Shown here one piece after another: positions 33,914-43,112 of a DNA stretch of 64,000 nt; position 1 is the first letter of the stretch, and each line of letters begins with the position of its first letter. Source of the stretch: SIG220 sp045615545 (GTDB lineage Bacteria; Bacillota_I; Bacilli_A; RFN20; CAG-826); assembly GCA_045615545.1 (NCBI GenBank), contig JAZLFA010000037.1, positions 1 to 64,000 of the forward strand, in the 5' to 3' direction. The position numbers and the translations under genes were made by a program. Under the pieces are notes generated by a model. That model was not told the origin of the DNA. It searched no databases and was given only the letters and a program-made list of their open reading frames with translations.

Positions 33914-34471
33914 ATGGAACATAAGATTATTCTTTCTGAAAACGAAATCCAAGATATCTGTAAAGATATTGGTTCAAAACTCACAGAGAGATTAAGGGAA
34001 GAAAAGAAACCACCTCTTTTTTTAGGGGTAATGAAAGGGGCGCTTCCATTTTATTGCGATTTGATAAAACAAGTTAAAATAACAATGGTAACGGACTTCA
34101 TTAGATTATCTTCTTACGACAAGACAAACAGTACCGGAAAAGTACAAATTAAAAATGAGTTTTCTACTGATGTTTCCAACAGAACAATTGTAATTGTTGA
34201 AGATGTTGTTGATACTGGATTATCAATGAAGTTCCTCATTGATTACATCAAGAATAATTACAAACCAAAACAGATTATTCTAGTTGCATTATTCAATAAG
34301 ACATTTGCACGAAAAAACGATATCAAAGTTGATTATATTGGAAAAGAATTAACGGGAAGTGATTTCTTGATGGGATATGGTCTTGATTATTCTGAATTTG
34401 ATCGCAATGTTCCTTATGTTTACGCCGCTAATCCAGAAGATGTAAAATACTGGGATAGCCTATCAAAATAA
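33914..34471 (+). CDS. hpt: Hypoxanthine phosphoribosyltransferase
   Basis: A 185-residue salvage enzyme joining hypoxanthine or guanine to PRPP. The PRPP-binding signature VIVEDVVDTGLSM is near residue 99, and the flexible-loop start RLSSYDKTNSTG near residue 68. The ATG at 33914 gives the usual family N-terminus and has no ribosome site. It starts a purine/pyrimidine salvage run hpt-upp-prs on the plus strand. Confidence 0.93.
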   Translation: MEHKIILSENEIQDICKDIGSKLTERLREEKKPPLFLGVMKGALPFYCDLIKQVKITMVTDFIRLSSYDKTNSTGKVQIKNEFSTDVSNRTIVIVEDVVDTGLSMKFLIDYIKNNYKPKQIILVALFNKTFARKNDIKVDYIGKELTGSDFLMGYGLDYSEFDRNVPYVYAANPEDVKYWDSLSK

Positions 34472-34489
34472 CCTTATAGGTTATTTTTT
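34467..34489 (+). terminator. Terminator between hpt and upp
   Basis: AATAACCT and AGGTTATT pair over eight bases with a three-base loop, then TTTT. It includes the hpt stop codon. The short stem may allow partial read-through into upp. Confidence 0.7.
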
Positions 34490-34501
34490 ATTGGAGGTTT
34501 T

Positions 34502-35164
34502 ATGGCAAAAATAGATTTATCAAAGTACACAAATGTTACTTATATTAACCACCCTCTTGTAAAGCACAAGATTAGTATTATTCGAAGTGTGGATATGCCA
34601 ACAAATCAGTTTAGACAAATTATTAAAGAAATTTCTATCCTTGAGGGCTATGAAGCACTAAGAAATATTCCTACAAAAGGAAAAGAAATAGTGACACCAA
34701 TTGAAAAAACTATTCAACCTGTTGTTGATGCAAAAAGTTTGTGTTTTGTTCCGATTTTAAGAGCGGGTTTAGGTATGCAAGAAGGCTTACTTGAGTTAGT
34801 TCCGGAAGCCGTTTGCGGTCACATTGGAATTTACCGTGATGAAGTCACTAGAGAACCAAAAGAATACTTCTGCAAATTGCCACATGATATTTGTTCAAAA
34901 AGAGTATATTTACTTGATCCAATGCTCGCTACTGGCGGAAGCGCTATCGATGCTGTTAGACAATTAAAACAGCATGGTGCTAAAGATATTACTTTCTTAT
35001 GTATTGTTGCGGCTCCAGAAGGCGTTAAAGCTTTTTGTGAAGCATATCCAGAAGTACCATTGGTTGTTGGCTCTCTCGATAGAGAACTTAATTCTGACGC
35101 CTATATTTGTCCAGGCTTGGGCGATTGTGGGGATAGAATATTTGGAACCCTAGAAGAAAAATAG
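34502..35164 (+). CDS. upp: Uracil phosphoribosyltransferase
   Basis: A 220-residue enzyme making UMP from uracil and PRPP. VPILRAGLGMQEG near residue 79 and the PRPP loop LLDPMLATGGSA near residue 137 are the family signatures; the C-terminal PGLGDCGDRIFGT binds uracil. A TTGGAGG site precedes the ATG. Its substrate uracil is also the product of PsuG elsewhere in the window, a plausible pathway link. Confidence 0.95.
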   Translation: MAKIDLSKYTNVTYINHPLVKHKISIIRSVDMPTNQFRQIIKEISILEGYEALRNIPTKGKEIVTPIEKTIQPVVDAKSLCFVPILRAGLGMQEGLLELVPEAVCGHIGIYRDEVTREPKEYFCKLPHDICSKRVYLLDPMLATGGSAIDAVRQLKQHGAKDITFLCIVAAPEGVKAFCEAYPEVPLVVGSLDRELNSDAYICPGLGDCGDRIFGTLEEK

Positions 35165-35174
35165 GAGGTTTATT

Positions 35175-36143
35175 ATGAACGACCGTTTAAAACTTTTATC
35201 ATTAACAGCTAATCCAGAGTTAGCAAACGAAATTGCCAAAAGATTAGACGCCGAAATATTGCCTAGTGAAGTTACACACTTTGCCGACAACGAAATTTTA
35301 TTTGAGGGTAAAAAATCTTTTAGAGGTGATGATATTTATATCATTCAATCGACATGCACCCCTGTTACTGATCACTTAATGGAAGTTTTGCTATGTGTTG
35401 ATGCTTGTAAAAGAGCGAGCGCAAAATCTATCACATGCATCATGCCTTATTATGGTTATGCTAGACAAGATAGAAAAGCAAAGGCAAGACAGCCAATCAG
35501 TGCAAAACTTGTTGCAGACCTTTTAACAACTGCCGGCGTTGATAGAATGGTGTGTTGTGATCTTCACGCTAACCAAATTCAAGGCTTTTTCAATATCCCC
35601 GTTGATGATGTTGGTGCTCTACCACTATTCTATAAATATTTCGAAGAAAAACATTTAGAAAACATTGTTTGTGTTTCTCCAGACCACGGAGGTGTTGTCA
35701 GAACATCTAAATTAGCAGATAGATTAAATGCCCCTATTGCTATTATTGATAAACGTCGCCCAAAACCAAATCAATGCGAGATAGTTTCAATTGTTGGTGA
35801 TGTAAAAGATAAAACATGTATTATCGTCGATGACATTGTTGACACTGCTGGCACATTATGTAATGCAGCTAATAAACTTAAAGAACTAGGGGCGGCCCAT
35901 GTTTATGCCGCAATTACACATGGCATATTAAGTGGTAATGCTGTTGAAAAAATTAATAATTCAGCATTAGAAAAATTGGTTATTACTGATTCTATTCCTC
36001 TTCCTGAAGATAAGAAGTCATCTAAGATTGATGTAATTTCTTTAGCGGAAATGCTCGCTATTATTATTAATTCTCTTGAAGAAGGTAAATCCTTAGCAGA
36101 TGCTCACGAAAAGTTTGCACACATGGTTTTTAAAGACCAATAA
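35175..36143 (+). CDS. prs: Ribose-phosphate pyrophosphokinase
   Basis: A 322-residue enzyme that makes PRPP from ribose 5-phosphate and ATP. The flexible-loop region YYGYARQDRKAKARQPISAK near residue 97, the CCDLHANQIQGFF motif and the PRPP loop IIVDDIVDTAGTL near residue 216 are clear. It is eleven bases downstream of upp with an AGGAGG site, so PRPP supply is co-expressed with its consumer. A bidirectional terminator follows. Confidence 0.95.
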   Translation: MNDRLKLLSLTANPELANEIAKRLDAEILPSEVTHFADNEILFEGKKSFRGDDIYIIQSTCTPVTDHLMEVLLCVDACKRASAKSITCIMPYYGYARQDRKAKARQPISAKLVADLLTTAGVDRMVCCDLHANQIQGFFNIPVDDVGALPLFYKYFEEKHLENIVCVSPDHGGVVRTSKLADRLNAPIAIIDKRRPKPNQCEIVSIVGDVKDKTCIIVDDIVDTAGTLCNAANKLKELGAAHVYAAITHGILSGNAVEKINNSALEKLVITDSIPLPEDKKSSKIDVISLAEMLAIIINSLEEGKSLADAHEKFAHMVFKDQ

Positions 36144-36155
36144 ATAAAAAAGAAA

Positions 36156-36192
36156 ATAAAAAAGCGTAGATTTTATTTCTACGCTTTTATTT
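36156..36192. terminator. Bidirectional terminator between prs and oadB
   Basis: AAAGCGTAGA (36161-36170) and TCTACGCTTT (36178-36187) form a ten-pair stem with A-rich and T-rich flanks on both sides, serving prs on plus and oadB on minus. Confidence 0.85.
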
Positions 36193-36210
36193 TTAATAAA
36201 AGCAATTTGA

Positions 36211-37521
36211 TTATAAGAAGATGGTCATTAAGATACCGGCTGCAATTGCGCTTCCGATAACTCCTGCAACATTTGGACCCATAGCGTGCATGAGTAAGAA
36301 GTTGCTTGGATCTTCTTTTTGGCCTTCTTTTTGAACCACTCTAGCAGCCATTGGAACAGCACTAACTCCGGCAATACCAATCATTGGGTTGACCTTACCT
36401 TTTGTGCATAGACACATAATTTTACCACCCAGCAATCCAAAAATCGCTGCAAGGATGAACGCCAAGATTCCTAAACCAAAAATCTTAAGTGTATTTAATG
36501 TTAAGAATGCTTGTCCTAAAGCTGTAGCGCCTACTGATAAACCTAAACAAATTGTGCAAATGTATAAAAGAGCATTACTAACTGTATGTACTAGGTTTGG
36601 AACTAAACCAGATTCTTTGATTAAGTTGCCTAACATTAAGCATCCAATTAATGGTGCGGCTTGTGGAACAAGCAAACAAACAACGAGCATAACAATGATC
36701 GGGAATAAGATTTTTTCTCTTTTAGAGACTTCTCTTAATTGTGTCATTTTAATGCTACGTTCTTTTTTAGTAGTGAATAAGCGAATAATTGGTGGGAAGA
36801 TAACTGGCACTAAAGCCATATATGAATAAGCTGCTAAGGCAATTGGAGCTTGTAAATCCATTGAACCTCTAACTGGATCAATAGCAGCACTTACACCTAA
36901 CATCTTAGATGAAACTAAAATTGCTGTAGGTCCATCTGCGCCACCAATGATACCAATCGCGCTTGCTTCATATCCATTAAAGCCAAACGCAATAGCGAGT
37001 AAGAATGCGGCGAATATACCTATCTGTGCAGCTGCGCCTAATAACATTGTTTTCTTATTTGCAATAAGAGGACCGAAGTCTGTGGTTGCGCCTATTCCTA
37101 AGAAAATTAAACAAGGATAAATTTCAAATTTAACACCATAATACAAATATCCAAATAAACCAGAATATTTATAATCAGCAACAGTCAATCCTTGATCTTT
37201 GTATTCTTGTAAAATTTGACCAAAGTTGTCAGTAATGATTTTTCCATCCGCTGTTACTCCTTGTTTAATAAACAAGGAACCGGTTAATCTTTGAACCACA
37301 TCGCCAGTTTCGGTTGTGAATTTAGAAACATAAACGATATTTGCCAAAATAATACCAACCGAAATCGGTATTAATAAGTATGGTTCAAATTTAAAGCGTA
37401 AAGCCAAAACGAGGAAAAAGATTCCAACAAGAATCATTACTAAGTTAGCCCATCCTCCAGCTTGGAAGAAAGCGGCTATACCAGTAGAAGCAAAGAATTG
37501 ACCAAATAATTCCCCAAACAT
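36211..37521 (-). CDS. oadB: Sodium-pumping decarboxylase beta subunit
   Basis: A 436-residue polytopic membrane subunit (about nine or more spans) that decarboxylates the carboxybiotin and pumps Na+ out. The motif GGADGPTAILVSS near residue 195 holds the ion-site Asp of this family, and the C-terminal half has PMAARVVQKEGQKEDP. Its start overlaps the biotinyl-protein stop by one base. It is the last gene of a pckA-oadA-oadG-biotinyl-oadB run. The closest reading is oxaloacetate decarboxylase; methylmalonyl-CoA or glutaconyl-CoA decarboxylase share this subunit, but the OadA type decides against them. Confidence 0.93.
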   Translation of the reverse strand: MFGELFGQFFASTGIAAFFQAGGWANLVMILVGIFFLVLALRFKFEPYLLIPISVGIILANIVYVSKFTTETGDVVQRLTGSLFIKQGVTADGKIITDNFGQILQEYKDQGLTVADYKYSGLFGYLYYGVKFEIYPCLIFLGIGATTDFGPLIANKKTMLLGAAAQIGIFAAFLLAIAFGFNGYEASAIGIIGGADGPTAILVSSKMLGVSAAIDPVRGSMDLQAPIALAAYSYMALVPVIFPPIIRLFTTKKERSIKMTQLREVSKREKILFPIIVMLVVCLLVPQAAPLIGCLMLGNLIKESGLVPNLVHTVSNALLYICTICLGLSVGATALGQAFLTLNTLKIFGLGILAFILAAIFGLLGGKIMCLCTKGKVNPMIGIAGVSAVPMAARVVQKEGQKEDPSNFLLMHAMGPNVAGVIGSAIAAGILMTIFL

Positions 37522-37859
37522 TAGCCTAATGTAACCAAAACGTCACCGTTATTGACTACATCTCCAACTTTAGCATTTATTGCAACAACTTTACCTGCAA
37601 TAGGTGAAGGTACTTCATTTTCAAGTTTCATGGCTTCGATAACGCCGATGACATCACCTTTTTTCACCATCTCTCCAACTTTAACTTTTAAAGATAGAAG
37701 TTTACCAGCGACAGGTGCATTAACTGTACCACTTCCTGAAACTGGTGTTGGCTCTTCTTTTTTTGCTTCTGGAGCTGAGATAGAACCCTTTGTTTCGCTA
37801 ACGGCTTCAAGTTCAACTTCGAATAATTTGCCGTTTACTTTTACTCTGTAAGTTTTCAT
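37521..37859 (-). CDS. Biotin carboxyl carrier protein of the decarboxylase
   Basis: A 112-residue biotinyl-domain protein. A Pro/Ala-rich linker spans about residues 25-45. The biotin site reads EAMKLE with Lys78, a variant of the usual AMKM. In many oxaloacetate decarboxylases this domain is fused to the alpha subunit, but here it is separate. It should shuttle CO2 from OadA to OadB after being charged by BirA. It overlaps both neighbours by one base. Confidence 0.92.
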   Translation of the reverse strand: MKTYRVKVNGKLFEVELEAVSETKGSISAPEAKKEEPTPVSGSGTVNAPVAGKLLSLKVKVGEMVKKGDVIGVIEAMKLENEVPSPIAGKVVAINAKVGDVVNNGDVLVTLG

Positions 37860-38188
37860 TATTTTATCTCCTTAACACTAACAAGTTTTACATCTTGCTT
37901 ACATTCGTTACGATAATCGATTGTGGCGACTAAAACTGCCACCACCATATCTTCGTCATTTAAATCAAGTGTGACCTCTTCATGAGCCTCTTTTGGGGCT
38001 TCATTTTGGTTTTTGGACTCATCTAGTTGTTTCTTGAGTTCAAAATAACCCAAAAGCTTGAAAATTAAATGAGTAATTCCAATGATAATGATTAAAACAA
38101 CAAAGACTAGAAGGATTGATGCAATAGCCGCTATTGCGCTGTTGCTCCAATCATATGTTTTACTGCCATCCATAATTGCATATAACAT
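37859..38188 (-). CDS. oadG: Oxaloacetate decarboxylase gamma-type subunit
   Basis: A 109-residue protein with one membrane span (about residues 20-45, IASILLVFVVLIIIIGITHL) and a charged cytoplasmic tail. The family (OAD gamma) holds the complex together and binds zinc; sequence similarity is low, so the call rests on size, topology and position between oadA and the biotinyl gene. The tail contains an acidic stretch then a beta-like segment VVAVLVATIDYR, typical for longer members. Confidence 0.78.
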   Translation of the reverse strand: MLYAIMDGSKTYDWSNSAIAAIASILLVFVVLIIIIGITHLIFKLLGYFELKKQLDESKNQNEAPKEAHEEVTLDLNDEDMVVAVLVATIDYRNECKQDVKLVSVKEIK

Positions 38189-38200
38189 ACTTTAATCCCC

Positions 38201-39583
38201 CTATATCACTAGATTGAATTCTTCGACTTCGTTTTCTTCCTTCTTACCATATTTTTTGGTTAAGAATTCAGTAGCGACACTTTCGAAGAGGGCTAAAGAA
38301 AGAACATCTTCATCGCACTTTGCGATATCTTTATACTTTTCTTTCAATCCTTCGAATTCTGGTTTTAATAAATCGGCTGGACGACAAGTAATAATTTCAT
38401 CGTCTCCAATGATTTGCTTTTTAATTGCTTCATCTACTGGAGCAGGGCATTGTCCGTATTTTCCATGTAGATAATCTTTAATTTCTTTTGCAACCATCTT
38501 GTATCTTGTTCCGCCCAAAATGTTTAATACAGCTTGTGTACCAACCATTTGAGATAAAGGTGTGACTAAAGGTGGATACCCCATATCTTTACGGACATTA
38601 GGTATTTCTTTAAGAACGTCTTCATAGCGGTTCATGGCGTTTTGTTCTTTGAGTTGGCTTGTCATATTAGATAACATGCCTCCTGGAACCTGATATTTTA
38701 AGATGTTTGGATTAACAGATAATGATTTTGTAGTCATTTTTCCGTTATCTAAATTCTTTTGTTTGATCTTTTCAAGAAGAGGTTCACACGCTCTTACTTC
38801 GTTCAGATCAATTTTTGGATCATATTGTGTGCCTGCTAAAGCTGCTTGAAAAGCTTGAACGCTTGGTTGCCCGGTTCCATTACTTAATGGTGTAACTGAA
38901 CAGTCAATAATATCTACGCCTGCTTCAATAGCGGCTTTATAAGTCATTTCACATATACCTGCTGTGCAGTGACTGTGTAATTCAATAGGTAATTTTGTGC
39001 TTTTCTTCAATGCTGTGATTAATTCTTTTGCATCTTGAGGTGTTAAAACACCAGCCATATCTTTAATACAAATTGAATCTGCGCCTAATTCTTTCTCAAT
39101 CTTTTTTGCTAAATCAGCATAATAACTGACAGTATGAACTGGAGAAGTTGTATAACTTAAAGCAATTTGGCAATGTCCACCATATTTCCTAGTAGAAACA
39201 ACTGCTTGTTTTAAATTTCTTAAGTCATTTAATGCGTCGAAAACACGAATAATATTAATTCCGTTTTCAATACTTTTTTTGCAAAACATATCAACAACAT
39301 CGTCGCTATAATGACGATATCCTAAAATGTTTTGTCCCCTAAATAACATTTGGAGTTTTGTATTAGGACACGCTTTTCTAATTGCTCTTAATCTTTCCCA
39401 AGGGTCTTCGTTTAAAAAGCGGAGACAGGCATCAAAAGTAGCGCCTCCCCAGACTTCTAAAGCGTAAAATCCAGCTTTATCTAGATGAGGAGCAACAGAA
39501 AGTATTTCTTCAGTTGTCATTCTGGTAGCGAATAACGATTGAGGTGCATCTCTACAGGTTGTGTCAACGATTTTGACTCCCAT
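38201..39583 (-). CDS. oadA: Oxaloacetate decarboxylase alpha (carboxyltransferase) subunit
   Basis: A 460-residue carboxyltransferase of the pyruvate carboxylase 5S type. DTTCRDAPQSLFATRM at the N-terminus and CIKDMAGVL near residue 175 hold the metal and biotin-site residues, and ELHSHCTAG carries the metal His pair. It transfers CO2 from oxaloacetate to biotin, yielding pyruvate. No C-terminal biotinyl domain is present; the separate carrier at 37521-37859 fills that role. A GGAGGAG site precedes the ATG. Confidence 0.93.
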   Translation of the reverse strand: MGVKIVDTTCRDAPQSLFATRMTTEEILSVAPHLDKAGFYALEVWGGATFDACLRFLNEDPWERLRAIRKACPNTKLQMLFRGQNILGYRHYSDDVVDMFCKKSIENGINIIRVFDALNDLRNLKQAVVSTRKYGGHCQIALSYTTSPVHTVSYYADLAKKIEKELGADSICIKDMAGVLTPQDAKELITALKKSTKLPIELHSHCTAGICEMTYKAAIEAGVDIIDCSVTPLSNGTGQPSVQAFQAALAGTQYDPKIDLNEVRACEPLLEKIKQKNLDNGKMTTKSLSVNPNILKYQVPGGMLSNMTSQLKEQNAMNRYEDVLKEIPNVRKDMGYPPLVTPLSQMVGTQAVLNILGGTRYKMVAKEIKDYLHGKYGQCPAPVDEAIKKQIIGDDEIITCRPADLLKPEFEGLKEKYKDIAKCDEDVLSLALFESVATEFLTKKYGKKEENEVEEFNLVI

Positions 39584-39598
39584 TTTTCTCCTCCTATT

Positions 39599-41203
39599 TT
39601 ATAGTTTTGGTCCTGCTTTAACTAAAGCCTTACCAGCTGTATTTGTTTCGTATTTCTTGAAGTTATTAATAAATCTTGAAGCAAGGTCTTGAGCTTTAAC
39701 ATCCCAATCTTTTGAATTAGCATATGTATCACGTGGATCAAGAATTTTAGAATCAACGCCAGGTAATGATGTTGGTACTTCAAAATCGAATATTGGCATT
39801 TTCTTAGTTGGTGCTTTGTTAATTGAACCATCTAAAATAGCATCGATGATACCACGTGTATCTTTTATTGAGATACGTTTTCCGGTTCCATTCCATCCAG
39901 TGTTAACTAAATAAGCCTTTGCACCGCTCTTTTGCATTTTCTTAACTAATTCTTCAGCATATTTTGTTGGATGTAATTCTAGGAATGCTTGTCCAAAGCA
40001 TGCTGAGAATGTTGGGGTTGGTTCTGTAATACCTCTTTCGGTACCTGCTAATTTAGCAGTAAAACCACTTAAGAAATAATATTGTGTTTGTTCAGGTGTA
40101 AGAATTGATACAGGTGGTAATACACCAAAAGCATCGGCTGACAAGAAGATAACGTTCTTCGCTGCTGGTGCACTACTGATAGGCTTAACTATACTTTTAA
40201 TATGGTTAATTGGATAGCTAACACGTGTATTTTCGGTTACACTCTTGTCAGCAAAATCAATCTTACCATTACTATCGACAGTAACATTTTCTAATAAGGC
40301 GTTACGAACGATGGCATTATAAATGTCTGGTTCGCTTTCTTTGTCGAGGTTGATAACTTTTGCGTAACATCCGCCTTCAAAGTTAAATACACCATTATCG
40401 TCCCATCCGTGTTCGTCATCACCAATTAATAAACGTTTTGGATCTGTTGATAATGTTGTTTTTCCTGTTCCTGATAAACCAAAGAAAATAGCAGTATCTT
40501 TACCATCTAAATTGGTATTTGCGGAACAGTGCATGCTCGCAATGCCTTTAAGTGGTAAATAGTAGTTCATCATTGAGAACATACCTTTTTTCATTTCGCC
40601 ACCGTACCAGGTATTAATGATAACTTGTTCTCTTGATGTGATATTAAACATAACGGCTGTTTCACTATTTAAACCTAACTCTTGATAGTTTGTAACTTTA
40701 GCTTTTGAAGCATTGTAAACAATGAAGTTTGGTTCAAAGCTTTCTAATTCTTCTTTGGTTGGCTTAATAAACATATTTAATATGAAATGTGCTTGCCAAG
40801 CGACTTCTACTATGAATCTTACTGCCATTCTTGTGTCTTTGTTTGCACCACAGAAGGCATCGATAACATATAGTTTTTTGTTTGATAATTCTTTGATGGC
40901 GATTTCTTTACAAGCTTTCCATGCTTCTAGAGAAGCTGGATGGTTATCGTTCTTGTATTCTGGTGAAGTCCACCACACCGTGTCTTTACTGTTTTCATCC
41001 ATGACGATGAATTTGTCTTTAGGCGAACGTCCAGTATAGATACCTGTCATAACGTTCACAGCGCCAAGTTCAGTTAATTGGCCCTTTTCATATCCTTCTA
41101 AAGATTCTTTTGTTTCTTCTTTGAAGAGATATTCATAGGAAGGGTTGTGAATAACCTCAGTTGCACCGACAATACCATATTTTGTTAAATCAATTTTTGC
41201 CAT
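39599..41203 (-). CDS. pckA: Phosphoenolpyruvate carboxykinase (ATP)
   Basis: A 534-residue enzyme interconverting oxaloacetate plus ATP and PEP plus CO2 plus ADP. The kinase-1a motif GLSGTGKTTLS is near residue 246, with LIGDDEHGW (kinase 2) next. The substrate region HCSANT precedes them. The start was placed at ATG 41203, eight bases after TTGGAGG; an in-frame TTG at 41218 is part of that ribosome site. Together with oadA-oadB it sits at the oxaloacetate branch. In fermenters it often runs towards oxaloacetate, making ATP. Confidence 0.97.
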   Translation of the reverse strand: MAKIDLTKYGIVGATEVIHNPSYEYLFKEETKESLEGYEKGQLTELGAVNVMTGIYTGRSPKDKFIVMDENSKDTVWWTSPEYKNDNHPASLEAWKACKEIAIKELSNKKLYVIDAFCGANKDTRMAVRFIVEVAWQAHFILNMFIKPTKEELESFEPNFIVYNASKAKVTNYQELGLNSETAVMFNITSREQVIINTWYGGEMKKGMFSMMNYYLPLKGIASMHCSANTNLDGKDTAIFFGLSGTGKTTLSTDPKRLLIGDDEHGWDDNGVFNFEGGCYAKVINLDKESEPDIYNAIVRNALLENVTVDSNGKIDFADKSVTENTRVSYPINHIKSIVKPISSAPAAKNVIFLSADAFGVLPPVSILTPEQTQYYFLSGFTAKLAGTERGITEPTPTFSACFGQAFLELHPTKYAEELVKKMQKSGAKAYLVNTGWNGTGKRISIKDTRGIIDAILDGSINKAPTKKMPIFDFEVPTSLPGVDSKILDPRDTYANSKDWDVKAQDLASRFINNFKKYETNTAGKALVKAGPKL

Positions 41204-41424
41204 AAGCAATTCCTCCAAAAATGGTACCGGTTTGATTTTTGCCGATATCGATTTTATTTTAACACCATTTAATTTATTAATTAAAGTGATAAATAGTAAA
41301 AAATGATATTTTCATTTGAAAGAACCACAATTGGCATTGTTACATATTCTATTTTCTGGTTTTTACCTAGTAAAACAATTTAGTGTAATTTTGTCGCATA
41401 AAATATATAATATTTGCGTCTAGT
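41204..41424. promoter_or_regulatory. Divergent control region, pckA / Na-Pi symporter
   Basis: This 221-base gap serves pckA (minus) and the symporter (plus). On the minus strand GTGTTAAAAT lies near 41262-41253 and matches half of the ppdK palindrome. A short palindrome CGATATCG is also present. The plus-strand -10 box for the symporter is TATAAT at 41406-41411, thirteen bases before its ATG, leaving no room for a ribosome site beyond about six bases of leader. Confidence 0.5.
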
Positions 41425-43092
41425 ATGTCTGAATTAGCTACAAATATTATTAAATTATTAATCGGCGTCGCTTTGTTTATTGCCGGTATGGGCATTATGT
41501 CTGGCGGATTAAAAAAAGCAACCGGAAGAAGCTTAAAACGTTTATTTAATAAAACACAAAATTCAAGATTTGCTGGTCTAGGAATTGGTGCAGGTGTTAC
41601 TGCTCTAATTCAATCGAGCGGCGCAACAAGCGTTATGACTATCGGTTTTATTAATGCCGGAGTTATGACTATCTTTCAAGGTGTTTGCATTATCCTGGGC
41701 GCTTATCTAGGTACTACAGTTACTGGATTATTAGTTTCGTTCTCGAGCTTTGGTGGGGTATCTCTTTGCCTGTGTTTGCTTGCTTTGGTTGGCGTTATTC
41801 TTGATTTTTTCAAAAAAGAAATTGTTAAAAGCATTGGCCAAATATTAACTGGTCTTGGCATATTGTTTGTGGGTCTTGAAATGATGAAGGGAGCCTTTGC
41901 TTCTGGACCACTTTTAGATGCTTTTACCAATTTATTTCAATCAGTAAATTCTCCAATTCTCCTATTGTTAATAGGAGCATTGTTTACTTGCCTCACACAA
42001 TCAAGTAGTGCTACCTCTGGTATAGTTATTGTCATGGTTGGACAAGGCGCCATACCTTTAGAGAGTGGTTTTTATCTTGTGTTAGGTGCTACAATCGGTA
42101 CAGTTCTAGTTACTATTGTTGCCTCAATTGGTGGTGAGGTTGATGCTAAGCGCACTGCATTCCTTTGCTTACTAATTCGTATTGTTACTGCTTTGCTTGC
42201 TCTTGCTATTTTATGGCCAGTAGAAGCGTGTTGTAACAACGCAATTTCTGCTGGTTTATGCAAGATGCTTGGCAATAACTTGCAATTTACGGTTGCTGTG
42301 TTTTTGATCATTTACAATGTCATATTTGTTGGATTTGTGCTCCCATTTATAAAACCTCTAGTGGAATTTTCTAAAGTTTGTATTAAGGATCATAAACTTG
42401 AAAGCAAAAAGAAAGTGCTTAAATTTATTGATAACAAATTATTGATCAACCCTGCCGTTGCTTTAGGACAAACTAAAAACGAAATCATTAATATGCTTGA
42501 ATTAGCGAAAATAAACTTCGCTCTTGGCTATCACATAATTATTGAGCAAGACTTTTCTAAATCTAATGAACTAGAAGAGAGAGAAGAGGCTATTGATTTT
42601 ATCAATAACGAGATTACTAACTTCTTGATTGAACTATCTCAGGGCGCAAGCCATAATGATGAGAAAAAAATAGGTAGCTACTTCCATATTATTAACGATA
42701 TCGAACGTATTGGTGACCACGCATACAATTTCTATGAGTCAGCCAAGAAGATGCACGACTCTGATCTTAAATTTTCTGACCACGCAAAAGAGGAAATTAA
42801 AAAGATATATTTTCTTATTGATGAGATGTTTGAGCTTGCAGAACAAATATTTAAAAAACCTGATATTAATAAAGTTAAAAAATTGCATAGTTTGGAAGAT
42901 GAAACCGATGTATTAAAGACATCTCTTTCCGAAGCCCACTATCAAAGAATTAGGGAAAATAAATGTAACATGGAATTATCACCATTTTATACAACCCTTG
43001 TTAGTGAATTTGAAAGGGTTGCTGATCACTTAGTAAACATTGGTTATGCTTATTTAAACCCTACTGGTGATGACCAACATATTAATTTTTAA
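41425..43092 (+). CDS. Na+/phosphate symporter with C-terminal PhoU-like domain
   Basis: A 555-residue protein. The membrane part (about residues 1-320) has two inverted NptA repeats, each with the conserved QSS motif: TALIQSSGATSVMT and CLTQSSSATSGIV. A cytoplasmic PhoU-like helical domain follows (about residues 350-545, with IERIGDHAYNFYE and FERVADHLVNIGYAY). It should take up phosphate using the sodium gradient, which the neighbouring Na+-pumping decarboxylase could supply. No ribosome site precedes the ATG. Confidence 0.92.
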   Translation: MSELATNIIKLLIGVALFIAGMGIMSGGLKKATGRSLKRLFNKTQNSRFAGLGIGAGVTALIQSSGATSVMTIGFINAGVMTIFQGVCIILGAYLGTTVTGLLVSFSSFGGVSLCLCLLALVGVILDFFKKEIVKSIGQILTGLGILFVGLEMMKGAFASGPLLDAFTNLFQSVNSPILLLLIGALFTCLTQSSSATSGIVIVMVGQGAIPLESGFYLVLGATIGTVLVTIVASIGGEVDAKRTAFLCLLIRIVTALLALAILWPVEACCNNAISAGLCKMLGNNLQFTVAVFLIIYNVIFVGFVLPFIKPLVEFSKVCIKDHKLESKKKVLKFIDNKLLINPAVALGQTKNEIINMLELAKINFALGYHIIIEQDFSKSNELEEREEAIDFINNEITNFLIELSQGASHNDEKKIGSYFHIINDIERIGDHAYNFYESAKKMHDSDLKFSDHAKEEIKKIYFLIDEMFELAEQIFKKPDINKVKKLHSLEDETDVLKTSLSEAHYQRIRENKCNMELSPFYTTLVSEFERVADHLVNIGYAYLNPTGDDQHINF

Positions 43093-43112
43093 TTAATATA
43101 AGAGGAGTATTT

